Positions 21,122 through 30,369 are shown, counted from the first letter of the stretch. The stretch: DNA of 64,000 bases from Thermoanaerobacterium butyriciformans (GCF_017874545.1 NZ_JAGGLT010000016.1:1-64000), one strand, 5' to 3'. Notes: generated by a model from the sequence alone, not told the origin. Program-made: numbers and translations.

Positions 21122-23732
21122 TTTCATCTATATCAAACTGACTTATTTTTATAAAATTGTTTATGGCATCTACTACAGGCGCATATTTTTCATAGAATAT
21201 CACAATCAAATCTCCCGGTTGTGCTTCGTACATAGCGGTCTTTAACGCATCTACTTCTTTTAAAATCACATTTACGTCTTCTTTACCGAGTCCACCCTTT
21301 AGTGCGCCTATTTCCAGAAGTTTTGCTATTTCACCTGGCTTTCGTCCTCTTAAATCTAAATCCTCTTTTATATAAACTTTATCAAATCCTTCTCCGCAGA
21401 TTTCACCTATCTTCAATGTGCTTGAATCACTTCTGTCACCCGGCACACCAATTACTCCAAGCAAGCGATTAGGATTCAGCTTTCGAGCCGATTCTATTAC
21501 CTTTCTTATACCGTCTATATTATGGCCATAATCCACAAGGACTCGGAAACTTCCTACATTGAAAATATTAAATCTACCTGGATTGTGATTTTCATCGCAA
21601 TAAAATGATTTGATTCCCTTTGAAATCACATTCACTGGAATCTTGATGCCGTACGATGCGGCAATTGCTGCCATGGCATTTTCTACATTGTACAAGACTT
21701 TGCCGTTTAGCGTAGCTGGAATCTCATCAATTTTTGCAACAGGTACTATTTCACCATTTGCGATTACTATCGTATCATTTTTTACGTATACAGAAATACC
21801 ACCTTCTTCTAAATGCCTTTTTATAGTAAGGTTATTCTCATGCATTGAAAAATATATGATTTTTCCTTTTGCCCTTTTAGAAATATACGGTGTCATAGGA
21901 TCATCAGCATTTAAGACTGAGTACCCATCTTTTTTTACAGCTTCCACCACTAAAGATTTTACAAATGCTAGATCTTCTAATGTTTCAATACCATCTATGC
22001 CAAGGTGGTCTTCTGAAATATTCGTAATTATGCCTACATCAGCCAAATCGTATCCTAAACCTTCCCTTACAATGCCACCTCTTGCTGTTTCCAACACAGC
22101 CGCATCAATATTTTTATCCGCAAGACATGTCCTGGCACTTTTAGGTCCTGAATTATCACCTTTATATATACATACATCATCAACATAAATCCCATCTGTA
22201 GACGTCATTCCAACCGTATAACCATACGTCCTCAATATTTGAGATATCATTCTCACTGTCGTCGTTTTCCCATTGGTACCAGTAACTGATATAATTGGTA
22301 TTGTAGCTTTGCTCCCTTTTGGATAAAGCATATTTATAATCGCTTTTGCGACATCTCTTGATTTACCCTTAGACGGGTAGTGATGCATCCTTATGCCTGG
22401 AGCCGCATTAACTTCAATTATAGCGCCATTGCCTCTGTTTAAAGGCATAGAAATATTTTCCATAGTAATATCAATTCCTGCAATATCCAAGCCAATGGCC
22501 TTTGCAGCTCTCACTGCTATTTCTATATTATCAGGATGTATTTCTTTCGTCCTATCAATTGCTGTACCACCAGTGCTTAAGTTTGCACTTTCGCGAAAAT
22601 ATACGTATACACCTTTTGGAGGAATATCATCAATTTGGTATCCTTGCTTTTTTAACACAAATTGTGAAATATTGTCTATGTTTATTTTTGTAAGAGGTTT
22701 CTCATGCCCAACACCTCTTAGAGGATTTCTATTTTCAATCTCTACTAGCTCCTTAATTGTATGTATTCCATCACTTAAGACTCTAGCAGGTATTCTTTCC
22801 GATACTGCAACAACTCTATCACCAATCACAAGAACTCTGTAATTTTTCCCCTTAATATGTCTTTCAACTATAACTAAATCACTTATGTTTTTTGCATTTC
22901 TATAAGCGACGATTAATTCCTCTTTATTTAATAGATTCAAAAAAACACCTTTCCCTTGATTGCCATTATATGGTTTAACTACAACTGGGTAGCCAATTTC
23001 CTCAGCTATGGCTATTGCATCATTTTCATTATATGCAACATCTCCTTCAGGTACTGGCAGCCCGTATTCTCTAATAATGTTTTTGGTCAGAATCTTATCA
23101 CAGGCTATATCTACAGCAATGCAGCTAGTATTCTGGGTTATAGTTCCTTCTATCATCTTTTGATAGCGTCCATAACCTAGTCTCAATATGCTGCCATTTC
23201 CAACCCTTGTTACAGGAATTGACGCTTCTTCTGCAGCTTTCTTTATAGCCATAGTACTGGGCCCCAGCTCAACTTCCACAACAATCTTTCTTATTTGCTC
23301 TAATTCTTTCTCAAAGTTGAAATCCTCTCCACTTATAAATTTATTGACCATCTCAACCGCTAATTTAGCTGATCTTATTGCACATTCTTCTAATTCATAT
23401 TCAAATATTACATTGTAAAGATGTCCTTCAATCAATCTAGCTTTCCCATATTTCACATCATACCCAAGTATATTTTGAATTTCCAATATTATATGCTCTG
23501 TAACATGTGGAAGATATGTACCTTCATCAAGTCTCTTTAAAAAACCACCTTCATAACCGTACGAACAACAATGTTTGTTTAAACTAGGAATTGTTCTTAT
23601 AAGCCTTTCATTAAATCCCGGTATATCTTTTGTTGGTATATCATAATCACCTGTATCCACAATCATCTTTACAACAGGTCTATGGCAGTATATGTTTCTG
23701 CCACGATATACCCTTATATCCTTTATAACCAT
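21105..23732 (-). CDS. cphA: Cyanophycin synthetase
   Basis: This 875-residue enzyme polymerises aspartate and arginine into cyanophycin with ATP. It has an N-terminal domain (1-160), an ATP-grasp domain that adds Asp (about 190-470, with GYPVVVKPYNGNQGKGV), and a Mur-ligase-like domain that adds Arg, with the P-loop GTNGKTTTVRMI near residue 490. NISEDHLG and NPNRLLGVIGVPGDRSD are further Mur-type signatures. The length is normal for CphA. Its start overlaps the cphB stop (TAATG), so synthesis and breakdown enzymes are coexpressed. The C-terminus lies in a terminator shared with yyaC. Confidence 0.95.
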   Translation of the reverse strand: MVIKDIRVYRGRNIYCHRPVVKMIVDTGDYDIPTKDIPGFNERLIRTIPSLNKHCCSYGYEGGFLKRLDEGTYLPHVTEHIILEIQNILGYDVKYGKARLIEGHLYNVIFEYELEECAIRSAKLAVEMVNKFISGEDFNFEKELEQIRKIVVEVELGPSTMAIKKAAEEASIPVTRVGNGSILRLGYGRYQKMIEGTITQNTSCIAVDIACDKILTKNIIREYGLPVPEGDVAYNENDAIAIAEEIGYPVVVKPYNGNQGKGVFLNLLNKEELIVAYRNAKNISDLVIVERHIKGKNYRVLVIGDRVVAVSERIPARVLSDGIHTIKELVEIENRNPLRGVGHEKPLTKINIDNISQFVLKKQGYQIDDIPPKGVYVYFRESANLSTGGTAIDRTKEIHPDNIEIAVRAAKAIGLDIAGIDITMENISMPLNRGNGAIIEVNAAPGIRMHHYPSKGKSRDVAKAIINMLYPKGSKATIPIISVTGTNGKTTTVRMISQILRTYGYTVGMTSTDGIYVDDVCIYKGDNSGPKSARTCLADKNIDAAVLETARGGIVREGLGYDLADVGIITNISEDHLGIDGIETLEDLAFVKSLVVEAVKKDGYSVLNADDPMTPYISKRAKGKIIYFSMHENNLTIKRHLEEGGISVYVKNDTIVIANGEIVPVAKIDEIPATLNGKVLYNVENAMAAIAASYGIKIPVNVISKGIKSFYCDENHNPGRFNIFNVGSFRVLVDYGHNIDGIRKVIESARKLNPNRLLGVIGVPGDRSDSSTLKIGEICGEGFDKVYIKEDLDLRGRKPGEIAKLLEIGALKGGLGKEDVNVILKEVDALKTAMYEAQPGDLIVIFYEKYAPVVDAINNFIKISQFDIDESKERA

Positions 23733-24553
23733 TATATATCCTCCTTGTTATATTTAAAAGGCTCTCTTAGCATAATATCAAAACCATACCCTGATGGGAG
23801 TATATGTAGTGTCACATGTGTTAATGATAATATCTCATCAGGGCTAGACTCTGACACATTGGTATTTTTCAATGTCCTACCGTCGACTACAGTTACTGCA
23901 TTCGAGCCAATAACTCTAAATTTATTTCCATCGACTACTATAGCGGTATCTTCATCAATTCCTACTCCAAGATTTTCTGGGTTTTCAGCTATCGCAGTAA
24001 GCAGCCTTCCAATTCTTCCTCTTTGTGCAAAATGCTGGTCTATTATCACGTCATTTAAAAGTCCCAATCCTGGAGCCATGTTTATTGTACATTTCCTTGG
24101 AGACTCCTCATCATTGCCACCTATTATCATCGTTGTGGACATAACAGATGCTCCTGCACTTGTCCCAACTATTAAAATACCTTTCTGTTTATTTAATTCA
24201 TTTAAAAGTTTGTCAATACCACTTCCTCCAAGTATACTTGTAATCCTCAGCTGATCTCCGCCTGTAAAGAAAATACATGTGCTGTTTCTTAGTCTTTCTT
24301 CAACAATTTCGTTTTTTGCATCATCTCTCGAATCTATATTTACAGTTTCAACAGTTCCAGCTCCTAACCTCTTAAAAATTTCTACATAATTTTTACCTAC
24401 CTCTTCTGGCTTTTCTGTTGCAGTAGTCATTATGACTATTCTGCTATTTTCACCACCAGATAGTTTTATCACTTCTTTTAAGATTATGCATTTGTCTTTT
24501 TTATCTTCTGCACCACCTATGATTAAAAGCTTTCCTCTGTTTATTCCATCCAT
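23732..24553 (-). CDS. cphB: Cyanophycinase
   Basis: This 273-residue S51-family serine peptidase cleaves cyanophycin to beta-Asp-Arg dipeptides. The nucleophile motif GTSAGASVM is near residue 132, preceded by FFTGGDQLRI. VIIDQHFAQRGRIGRL and GIDEDTAIVV are further family blocks. No signal peptide is seen, so it acts intracellularly. It forms a two-gene operon with cphA. A terminator upstream separates it from the DUF4446 gene. Confidence 0.95.
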   Translation of the reverse strand: MDGINRGKLLIIGGAEDKKDKCIILKEVIKLSGGENSRIVIMTTATEKPEEVGKNYVEIFKRLGAGTVETVNIDSRDDAKNEIVEERLRNSTCIFFTGGDQLRITSILGGSGIDKLLNELNKQKGILIVGTSAGASVMSTTMIIGGNDEESPRKCTINMAPGLGLLNDVIIDQHFAQRGRIGRLLTAIAENPENLGVGIDEDTAIVVDGNKFRVIGSNAVTVVDGRTLKNTNVSESSPDEILSLTHVTLHILPSGYGFDIMLREPFKYNKEDI

Positions 24554-24597
24554 CTATACGCCTCCAGGTCGGTTCTTATTGTGTGAAATGAAAAATC

Positions 24598-24636
24598 AAA
24601 AAACTTCAGACATATATAGTATGGCTGAAGTTTTTT
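24598..24636 (-). terminator. Terminator upstream of cphB
   Basis: A perfect 12-bp stem AAAAAACTTCAG/CTGAAGTTTTTT (24598-24609 with 24625-24636) has A and T runs on both sides. It lies between the DUF4446 gene and cphB and probably ends the hydE-csd-DUF4446 transcript. Confidence 0.8.
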
Positions 24637-24749
24637 GTTAATATACTTTTTATTTAATTTGTACATATTTTTACAGAATTCCTCTCTACGTTCAATACTA
24701 TGTTGTTAAAAAGCAGAACTTCCCCATCAACACACATTGCTACTTATAC

Positions 24750-25253
24750 TCACCTTTGACCCTTCCTCGCTTTGTCTATTGCCTGAATCTCCTCTGCCGA
24801 TAAAGGATAATTTGACTGTGCTTTAACTATTGGCTTTGCAAATGTAGCTGTTTCATTTCTGCCATATATTCCTGACAAGACTATTCCATTGTCTTCACTG
24901 TCTAAAAGAGCTATTGAAAAGCTCAAGTCAGATCCCACATCATTAAACGCATTATACCTTACAATACCAACTTTCTTTATAGAAGCCTTCATTTCACTAT
25001 CTATCATGCTTAACTCTTTCCTAAACCTTTCAAGCTTTTCGTTAAATTCTTCATTTTTACTTATGTTCTTTGTTAAAAGCTCAATTACATCTCCGGTTTC
25101 CAATTCTTTTATAAGCTTCTTATACTGTTTCTTTAATTTTGTGTATCTAGAATTAATTATAATAACTACTATGAAATCAAATAACCCAAGAACAATGGCA
25201 AATAAAATAAATAAACTCATGTTTTTATTAAATATCATCATCAGTTCTTGCAT
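24750..25253 (-). CDS. DUF4446-like membrane-anchored coiled-coil protein
   Basis: This 167-residue protein has one N-terminal hydrophobic helix (about 10-32), a charged coiled-coil-rich stretch (about 35-90), and a C-terminal domain with VGIVRYNAFNDVGSDLSFSIALLD and GRNETATFAKPI. This pattern is the DUF4446 family, common near parA/parB in Firmicutes and of unknown function. ATG at 25253 is chosen because GGAGGAG lies five bases upstream. It follows the desulfurase gene by about 30 bp. Confidence 0.85.
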   Translation of the reverse strand: MQELMMIFNKNMSLFILFAIVLGLFDFIVVIIINSRYTKLKKQYKKLIKELETGDVIELLTKNISKNEEFNEKLERFRKELSMIDSEMKASIKKVGIVRYNAFNDVGSDLSFSIALLDSEDNGIVLSGIYGRNETATFAKPIVKAQSNYPLSAEEIQAIDKARKGQR

Positions 25254-25282
25254 ACTTTCTCCTCCGAATTTCATAAATTTCC

Positions 25283-26431
25283 TTAAGTCAGCGCTTGTTT
25301 TGCTATGGTGTACAATGCATCTACAGCTTTATCTACTTCATCTTCGGTATTAAAATACCCTATTCCAAATCTGACTGTACCTGTCTTAAGTGTGCCTATC
25401 GTCTGATGAGCCAGTGATGAGCAATGAAGACCAGATCTTGTAGCTATATCAAAAGCTTTATCCAGAATGTAGCTGACTTCCCCAGAATCTATATCTTTGA
25501 TATTTATAGATATAACTCCAACTCTCATTTCTTCATCGCTATTCCCATACAATATAAGGTTTGGTATATCTTTTACACCGTCAATGAACCTTTTTGTCAA
25601 CTTCCTTTCATGTTTTAATATATTTTCTACACCTATGCTTCTAATATATTTCACACCTTCTTTTAGACCTGCAATACCAGGTGTGTTTGGTGTTCCACTC
25701 TCAAGCATGTCTGGCATCATATCAGGTTGATGGATATTTTCTGAATTGCTGCCTGTTCCACCTTCCTTTATCGTTTTAAGTTTTATCGTATCCCTTACAT
25801 ATAGTCCCCCTGTGCCTTGTGGCCCAAGGAGAGATTTATGGCCGGGAAACGCCAATAAATCAATATTGTCTCTTTCTACATCAATAGGATAACTTCCAGC
25901 AGTTTGTGCAGCATCAACCAGGAAATACACGCCCATTTCCCGGGCAATACTACCTATTTCCCTTATAGGCATCAATGTGCCAGTCACATTCGATGCGTGT
26001 ATCATAGCAATCAATTTCGTATTTTTCTTAATAGCTTTTCTTACATCATCAACATCAATATTTCCCTTCTGATCGCATTTCACTATTGTCAAATCAATAT
26101 AATTGCTGTCTCTTAAAGCTATCAGTGGTCTTATCATTGAGTTATGCTCCATGCTTGATGTTATCACATGATCGCCTTCATTTAAAATGCCTTTTAATGC
26201 GATATTTAAAGAATCTGTAGTATTAAGCGTAAAAATTACTCTCATAGGATCATTTATATTAAAAAGCTGGCACAACTCCTGCCTTGCCTCTAATATATGC
26301 TTTCCAGAGTCTATTGCTAATCTATGACTTCCTCTACCTGGATTTCCACAATACCTCATTACCCTGTCAATCTCATCGTAAACTGATTCTGGCTTAGGAT
26401 ATGATGTAGCTGCATTATCAAAATAAATCAA
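25283..26431 (-). CDS. Cysteine desulfurase-family aminotransferase
   Basis: This 382-residue PLP enzyme has fold-type I, class V features. The PLP lysine is in AFPGHKSLLGPQG near residue 190-200, LVDAAQTAGS holds the PLP Asp/Gln, and the catalytic cysteine is in RSGLHCSSL near the C-terminus. It starts MIYFDNAATSYPKP. It resembles a subgroup of desulfurases found beside DUF3343 and other sulfur/selenium carrier genes rather than IscS/NifS. The start is TTG at 26431 with GGGAGGG upstream. It follows the DUF3343-HydE gene by 24 bp, so a role in sulfur supply there is possible but unproven. Confidence 0.9.
   Translation of the reverse strand: MIYFDNAATSYPKPESVYDEIDRVMRYCGNPGRGSHRLAIDSGKHILEARQELCQLFNINDPMRVIFTLNTTDSLNIALKGILNEGDHVITSSMEHNSMIRPLIALRDSNYIDLTIVKCDQKGNIDVDDVRKAIKKNTKLIAMIHASNVTGTLMPIREIGSIAREMGVYFLVDAAQTAGSYPIDVERDNIDLLAFPGHKSLLGPQGTGGLYVRDTIKLKTIKEGGTGSNSENIHQPDMMPDMLESGTPNTPGIAGLKEGVKYIRSIGVENILKHERKLTKRFIDGVKDIPNLILYGNSDEEMRVGVISINIKDIDSGEVSYILDKAFDIATRSGLHCSSLAHQTIGTLKTGTVRFGIGYFNTEDEVDKAVDALYTIAKQALT
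25935..25948. promoter_or_regulatory. Noc-binding-site-like sequence
   Basis: The 14-mer ATTTCCCGGGCAAT matches the Bacillus Noc site ATTTCCCGGGAAAT at 13 of 14 positions. It lies inside the desulfurase gene, 3.6 kb from noc. A chance or coding origin is possible. Confidence 0.3.
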
Positions 26432-26455
26432 TTATAACCCTCCCATCAATTAATT

Positions 26456-27754
26456 TTATTCACTATCTTTAATGTATTCTAAGTTAATATAAGGAGGCAT
26501 TTTCCTTCCAGCTTTAATAACTGCTCTATATGCCGTCTGTAAATCTACCATGTTTTTATTGCTGTATATCTTATACCTGCTTCTGTACTTAGAAGGTGTA
26601 GAAATCAACATAATTGTATTTGCACCTGCCATTAAAGCCTTAACTTGTGCATCTTTATCAATAGTTGCCAATGCAGTTGTAGCAGGTATAAAAACATTTT
26701 TTAAAACAAGCCTCGTTGCCGCAACTGTCTTTAACGTCATCTCAACATCTCCATGTGGATATGTCTCCAATGGTGTGCCTGTAGCCGGTACAAATGGTCC
26801 AATACCTACCATGTGGATTCCCATATCTTTAAAAAACAATATATCTTTCGCTATATCTCTTGCTGTTTGTCCAGGAAGTCCTATAATATTGCCATTACCA
26901 TTTACATATCCGTTCTCCCTTAGCCACTCAGAACATTTAACGCGATAATCAAAATCATCATCAGGATGTATATTTTTAAATATTTCCCTGTTGGTAGTTT
27001 CTATTTTCAACAAAAAATTATTTGCCCCAGCTTCCCTAAAATGCTTGTATTCTTCATAACTTCTTTCACCAATACTTAACGTTATGCGCATATTAGTCTC
27101 TTTCTTAATTTTCTTAATAATTTCAATTATCTTATTTTCTGTATACCACGGATCTTCACCTGATTGAAGAATAACTGTCCTTATACCCATCTTTTTTAAT
27201 TCTTTTGCAGTTTGGATTATCTCATCTATGTCCATCCTATATCGCTCAACAGATAAATTATCTCTCCTTAACCCACAATAAAAACAATTCTTTCTGCAAA
27301 TATTTGAAAATTCTATTGCTGCCCTTATATCAACAATATCACCTACAACTGCCTTTCGCATCTCATCCGCAGCTTTAAATATAGAATTTAAGTTCTTATC
27401 ACCACTGGAACTTAGTATGACAACTATGTCGTCTTCTGTTAGCTCTATTCCATTTTCTACTTTTTTCAAGACATTTATTAAATCATCATTTAAGTCTTCT
27501 TTAATTTTATCAATAATTCCTTCAAGTTTACGTATTTTATAAGGGTATATCCCTTTCAATGATATAGAATTATCTTTAAGGAGTTTTTTTGCTACATCAA
27601 CATTATATGCATTAATTTTTATTGCGGTACTGCACACAGAACCATACTCTGATGGAGCAGGAATCAATTCAGTCTTAATATCATTTTGCTTTAATATTTT
27701 ATCTGCATTCAGCATATGCTGCGTCGAATTACAAATTATTATATAGTGTTCCAT
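26456..27754 (-). CDS. hydE: HydE-type radical SAM maturase fused to DUF3343
   Basis: The C-terminal 350 residues match HydE, which helps build the diiron site of [FeFe] hydrogenase. The radical SAM motif CRKNCFYCGLRRDN (C-x3-C-x2-C) is near residue 155, with LQSGED, GLPGQTARDI, GPFVPATGTPL and ATIDKDAQVKALMAGAN further on. Residues 1-80 form an extra domain resembling DUF3343 (IICNSTQHMLNADKIL, CSTAIKI), a small family proposed to carry sulfur or selenium. Length 432 rather than the usual 350 or so supports a genuine fusion. It is followed closely by a cysteine desulfurase-family gene. No hydrogenase structural genes are in the window. Confidence 0.85.
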   Translation of the reverse strand: MEHYIIICNSTQHMLNADKILKQNDIKTELIPAPSEYGSVCSTAIKINAYNVDVAKKLLKDNSISLKGIYPYKIRKLEGIIDKIKEDLNDDLINVLKKVENGIELTEDDIVVILSSSGDKNLNSIFKAADEMRKAVVGDIVDIRAAIEFSNICRKNCFYCGLRRDNLSVERYRMDIDEIIQTAKELKKMGIRTVILQSGEDPWYTENKIIEIIKKIKKETNMRITLSIGERSYEEYKHFREAGANNFLLKIETTNREIFKNIHPDDDFDYRVKCSEWLRENGYVNGNGNIIGLPGQTARDIAKDILFFKDMGIHMVGIGPFVPATGTPLETYPHGDVEMTLKTVAATRLVLKNVFIPATTALATIDKDAQVKALMAGANTIMLISTPSKYRSRYKIYSNKNMVDLQTAYRAVIKAGRKMPPYINLEYIKDSE

Positions 27755-27817
27755 ATATTTTCACCTGTAAGTTTTATTCATATATCTATATTTTATATTT
27801 ATTTAGCCATAGTTACA

Positions 27818-27855
27818 ATAGAAAATGCATTTGTTTTTACAAATGCATTTTCTAT
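27818..27855 (-). terminator. Long palindromic terminator after parB
   Basis: A perfect 17-bp stem (27818-27834 with 27839-27855) has a 4-nt loop. The minus-strand tail is moderately T-rich. It lies exactly at the parB stop codon and separates the par locus from hydE. Confidence 0.75.
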
Positions 27856-28715
27856 CATCTATTTATTATAAGATCTGTAAGCCTGGATAAATCCTCTTCA
27901 CCGTAATATTCGATCATTATCTTTCCTTTATTTTTACCTGGTATTATCTTTACCTTCGTTCCAAAAAATCTGCAAAAATTGTCTTCTATCTCTTTAATAT
28001 ATATGTCATTAACCTGTCTTTTTTTTCTTTTCGATGATGCCACTTCTTTTATTAAATTTTCCGTTTCTCTAACATTTAAATTCTTATCAACAATTTTATT
28101 TGCAATTATATTCTGCTTGTCTGCATCTTGCAAAGCTAATATGACTTTTGCATGACCTGTAGTTATTTTCCCTTCCATCAGCATATTTTGAACTTTTTCA
28201 TCTAGATTAAGCAATCTAATGCTATTAGCAATTGCCGACCTGCTTTTGCCAACTCTCTTTGATATTTCTTCCTGTGTTAAGTTAAACTGTTCCATCAGTG
28301 ACTTGTATGCTTTTGCTTCGTCAATTGGATTGAGGTCTTCTCTCTGGAGATTTTCTATAAGGGCTATCTCCATCACTTTTTGGTCATCAAAATCTTTAAC
28401 TATAGCTGGTATTTCTTTTAGCCCTGCAAGTTTAGCTGCTCTCCATCTTCTTTCCCCTGCTACAATTTGGTATCCTAAATTGATTTTTCTAACAATAATA
28501 GGCTGTATAATACCGTGTTCTTTTATAGAATCAGATAACTCTTTTAAAGATTCATCATCAAAATGTTTCCTTGGCTGGAATTGATTTGGCTCTATGTCTG
28601 AAATTTTTATATTTTCTACGCCTTTTGTATTTTCTTCATCAATATCAGGTATAAGAGCTTGTAAACCTCTACCAAGCCCTCTTTTATTATTCAATTGCCT
28701 CACCATTCCTTTCAA
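27855..28715 (-). CDS. parB: Chromosome-partitioning protein ParB/Spo0J
   Basis: This 286-residue CTPase/DNA-binding protein loads on parS sites and recruits SMC. The N-terminal RGLGRGLQALIPD peptide stimulates ParA. The ParB box (about 40-125) has QPRKHF, GIIQPIIVR and AGERRWRAAKLAGL, followed by the helix-turn-helix (LTQEEISKRVGKSRSAIANSIRLL) and a C-terminal dimer domain. The exact start is uncertain: TTG 28715, ATG 28706, GTG 28703 and TTG 28691 are all in frame, and all overlap or abut parA. The last would begin NNKRGLGRG, closest to known homologues. Confidence 0.95.
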   Translation of the reverse strand: MKGMVRQLNNKRGLGRGLQALIPDIDEENTKGVENIKISDIEPNQFQPRKHFDDESLKELSDSIKEHGIIQPIIVRKINLGYQIVAGERRWRAAKLAGLKEIPAIVKDFDDQKVMEIALIENLQREDLNPIDEAKAYKSLMEQFNLTQEEISKRVGKSRSAIANSIRLLNLDEKVQNMLMEGKITTGHAKVILALQDADKQNIIANKIVDKNLNVRETENLIKEVASSKRKKRQVNDIYIKEIEDNFCRFFGTKVKIIPGKNKGKIMIEYYGEEDLSRLTDLIINR

Positions 28716-29466
28716 TTATCTCTTTTGCCAATTCTTCATATGCTTCAGCACCTTTTGAATGTGGGTCATAAAGAGAAATAGGTTTTCCAAAGCTTGGTGC
28801 TTCACCTAATCGTATATTTCTCGGTATTATAGTGCCGTAGACTTTTCCCTTGAAGTATTTCTTAACTTCATCAACAACCTGTATCGATAAGTTTGTCCTA
28901 GCATTAAACATGGTTAATACAACCCCTTCAATTTCAAGGCTGTGATTGATGTTTTTCTTTATTAAGTTTATTGTATTCATTAACTGCGTTAAACCTTCCA
29001 AAGCATAATATTCACACTGTATCGGCACTAATACTGAATCTGCTGCCGTTAATGCATTAATTGTTAAAAGTCCCAACGATGGAGGACAATCAATCAAAAT
29101 AAAATCATAATCATCTTTAATATCTTTGAGGGAATTTTTAAGCCTGAATTCCCTCGATAGCATGGGAACAAGTTCTATCTCTGCTCCTGCCAATTGGATG
29201 CTGGATGGTACAATAGAAATACCATTCATCTCATTAAGCGTTATAAGAGCTTCTTTTATGTTTCTTTCTTCAATTAAAATATTATATGTAGTACAATTAA
29301 GGGATGAATCATCTATTCCAAAGCCACTGGTCATATTGCTTTGGGGGTCCATATCGACACATAACACCTTTTTCCCACTGGCAGATAAGGAATAACCTAA
29401 ATTTATTGTTGTCGTTGTTTTGCCAACTCCACCTTTTTGATTTGCTATAGCTATTATTTTTCCCAA
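28687..29466 (-). CDS. parA: Chromosome-partitioning ATPase ParA/Soj
   Basis: The protein has 259 residues. The deviant Walker A motif KGGVGKTTT is near residue 11, Walker A' VDMDPQSN near 40 and Walker B LIDCPPSLG near 125. It cycles on the nucleoid and is controlled by ParB. In Bacillus the homologue also modulates DnaA. Its end overlaps parB. A parS-like palindrome lies 42-57 bp upstream of its start. Confidence 0.98.
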   Translation of the reverse strand: MGKIIAIANQKGGVGKTTTTINLGYSLSASGKKVLCVDMDPQSNMTSGFGIDDSSLNCTTYNILIEERNIKEALITLNEMNGISIVPSSIQLAGAEIELVPMLSREFRLKNSLKDIKDDYDFILIDCPPSLGLLTINALTAADSVLVPIQCEYYALEGLTQLMNTINLIKKNINHSLEIEGVVLTMFNARTNLSIQVVDEVKKYFKGKVYGTIIPRNIRLGEAPSFGKPISLYDPHSKGAEAYEELAKEIIERNGEAIE

Positions 29467-29507
29467 TTTATCACCCCGCTATTTTTATCATATTTTTATT
29501 ATAACAT

Positions 29508-29523
29508 TGTTCCATGTGGAACA
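29508..29523. promoter_or_regulatory. parS-like palindrome, copy 1
   Basis: TGTTCCATGTGGAACA sits between noc and parA. The parS consensus TGTTnCACGTGAAACA is matched at most positions; the central CG is TG. The same 16-mer, reversed, occurs at 31588-31603. Confidence 0.7.
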
Positions 29524-29556
29524 AAAGTTAAATAACAACACGGGGATGATTGAATG

Positions 29557-30369
29557 CTATTTTTTAGGAATTCTTATCTTAAATTCTATATAATCATCTT
29601 CATTCTGCTCTGTGTATTCCGCATCAACACCAGATTTTTTCATTATTGAAATTGCCTGTTTAATAGTATTTACAAAAATTCTTATGTCCTTATAAAATTT
29701 CATCATTTTCTTTTTTTCTTGTTTCTTATCTTCTTCCATCGTAATCTTATTTATCATGTCCTGCACAATTTTTTCAGTTTCTTTAACATTGCATTTCTTC
29801 TTAATTATTATGTCAATTGCTTTATTTTGAAGTTCTTCATCGGGAAGCCTTAAAAGTGCTCTTGCGTGTCTCTCTGTCAGGTTATTTTCAATCAATTTTG
29901 CTTTAATGCTATCACTTAATTTTAAAAGCCTCAATTTGTTAGCTATTGTAGATTGGCTTTTTCCAAGCATAGCAGCTAATTTTTCTTGTGTGAGATTATG
30001 GTCGTTTATCAAATTATTATACCCTTCTGCTTCCTCTAAAAAATTTAGATCTTTTCTTTGAAGATTTTCAATCAAAGCAATAACTGCAGAGTCTTCGTCA
30101 TAGGCTTCAAAAACTATGGCAGGTATCGTCTTAAGTCCCGCAAGTTTTGAAGCCCTCAACCGCCTCTCACCTGAAATAAGCTCGTAAGAATTGCCATTTA
30201 CAACTCTTACACTTATTGGCTGTATCACTCCATAAGCTTTTATTGAATCACAAAGCTCCTGCAGATTGGCAGTGTCAAAAATTTTACGAGGCTGATATGG
30301 ATTAGGTCTAATAAGGTCTATCGGCAAGTATTTAATCTCTTGTTGCTTTATCGAAACCATAAAAAACAC
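29557..30369 (-). CDS. noc: Nucleoid occlusion protein (ParB paralogue)
   Basis: This 270-residue ParB-family protein has NPYQPRKIF, GVIQPISVR, SGERRLRASKLAGL and a helix-turn-helix (LTQEKLAAMLGKSQSTIANKLRLL). A second ParB-like gene between rsmG and parA is the position of noc in Bacillus. Noc binds its own sites and blocks division over the chromosome. The N-terminal residues MVSIKQQEIKYLPIDLI resemble the membrane-targeting start of Noc only weakly, so assignment rests mainly on synteny. Confidence 0.88.
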   Translation of the reverse strand: MFFMVSIKQQEIKYLPIDLIRPNPYQPRKIFDTANLQELCDSIKAYGVIQPISVRVVNGNSYELISGERRLRASKLAGLKTIPAIVFEAYDEDSAVIALIENLQRKDLNFLEEAEGYNNLINDHNLTQEKLAAMLGKSQSTIANKLRLLKLSDSIKAKLIENNLTERHARALLRLPDEELQNKAIDIIIKKKCNVKETEKIVQDMINKITMEEDKKQEKKKMMKFYKDIRIFVNTIKQAISIMKKSGVDAEYTEQNEDDYIEFKIRIPKK

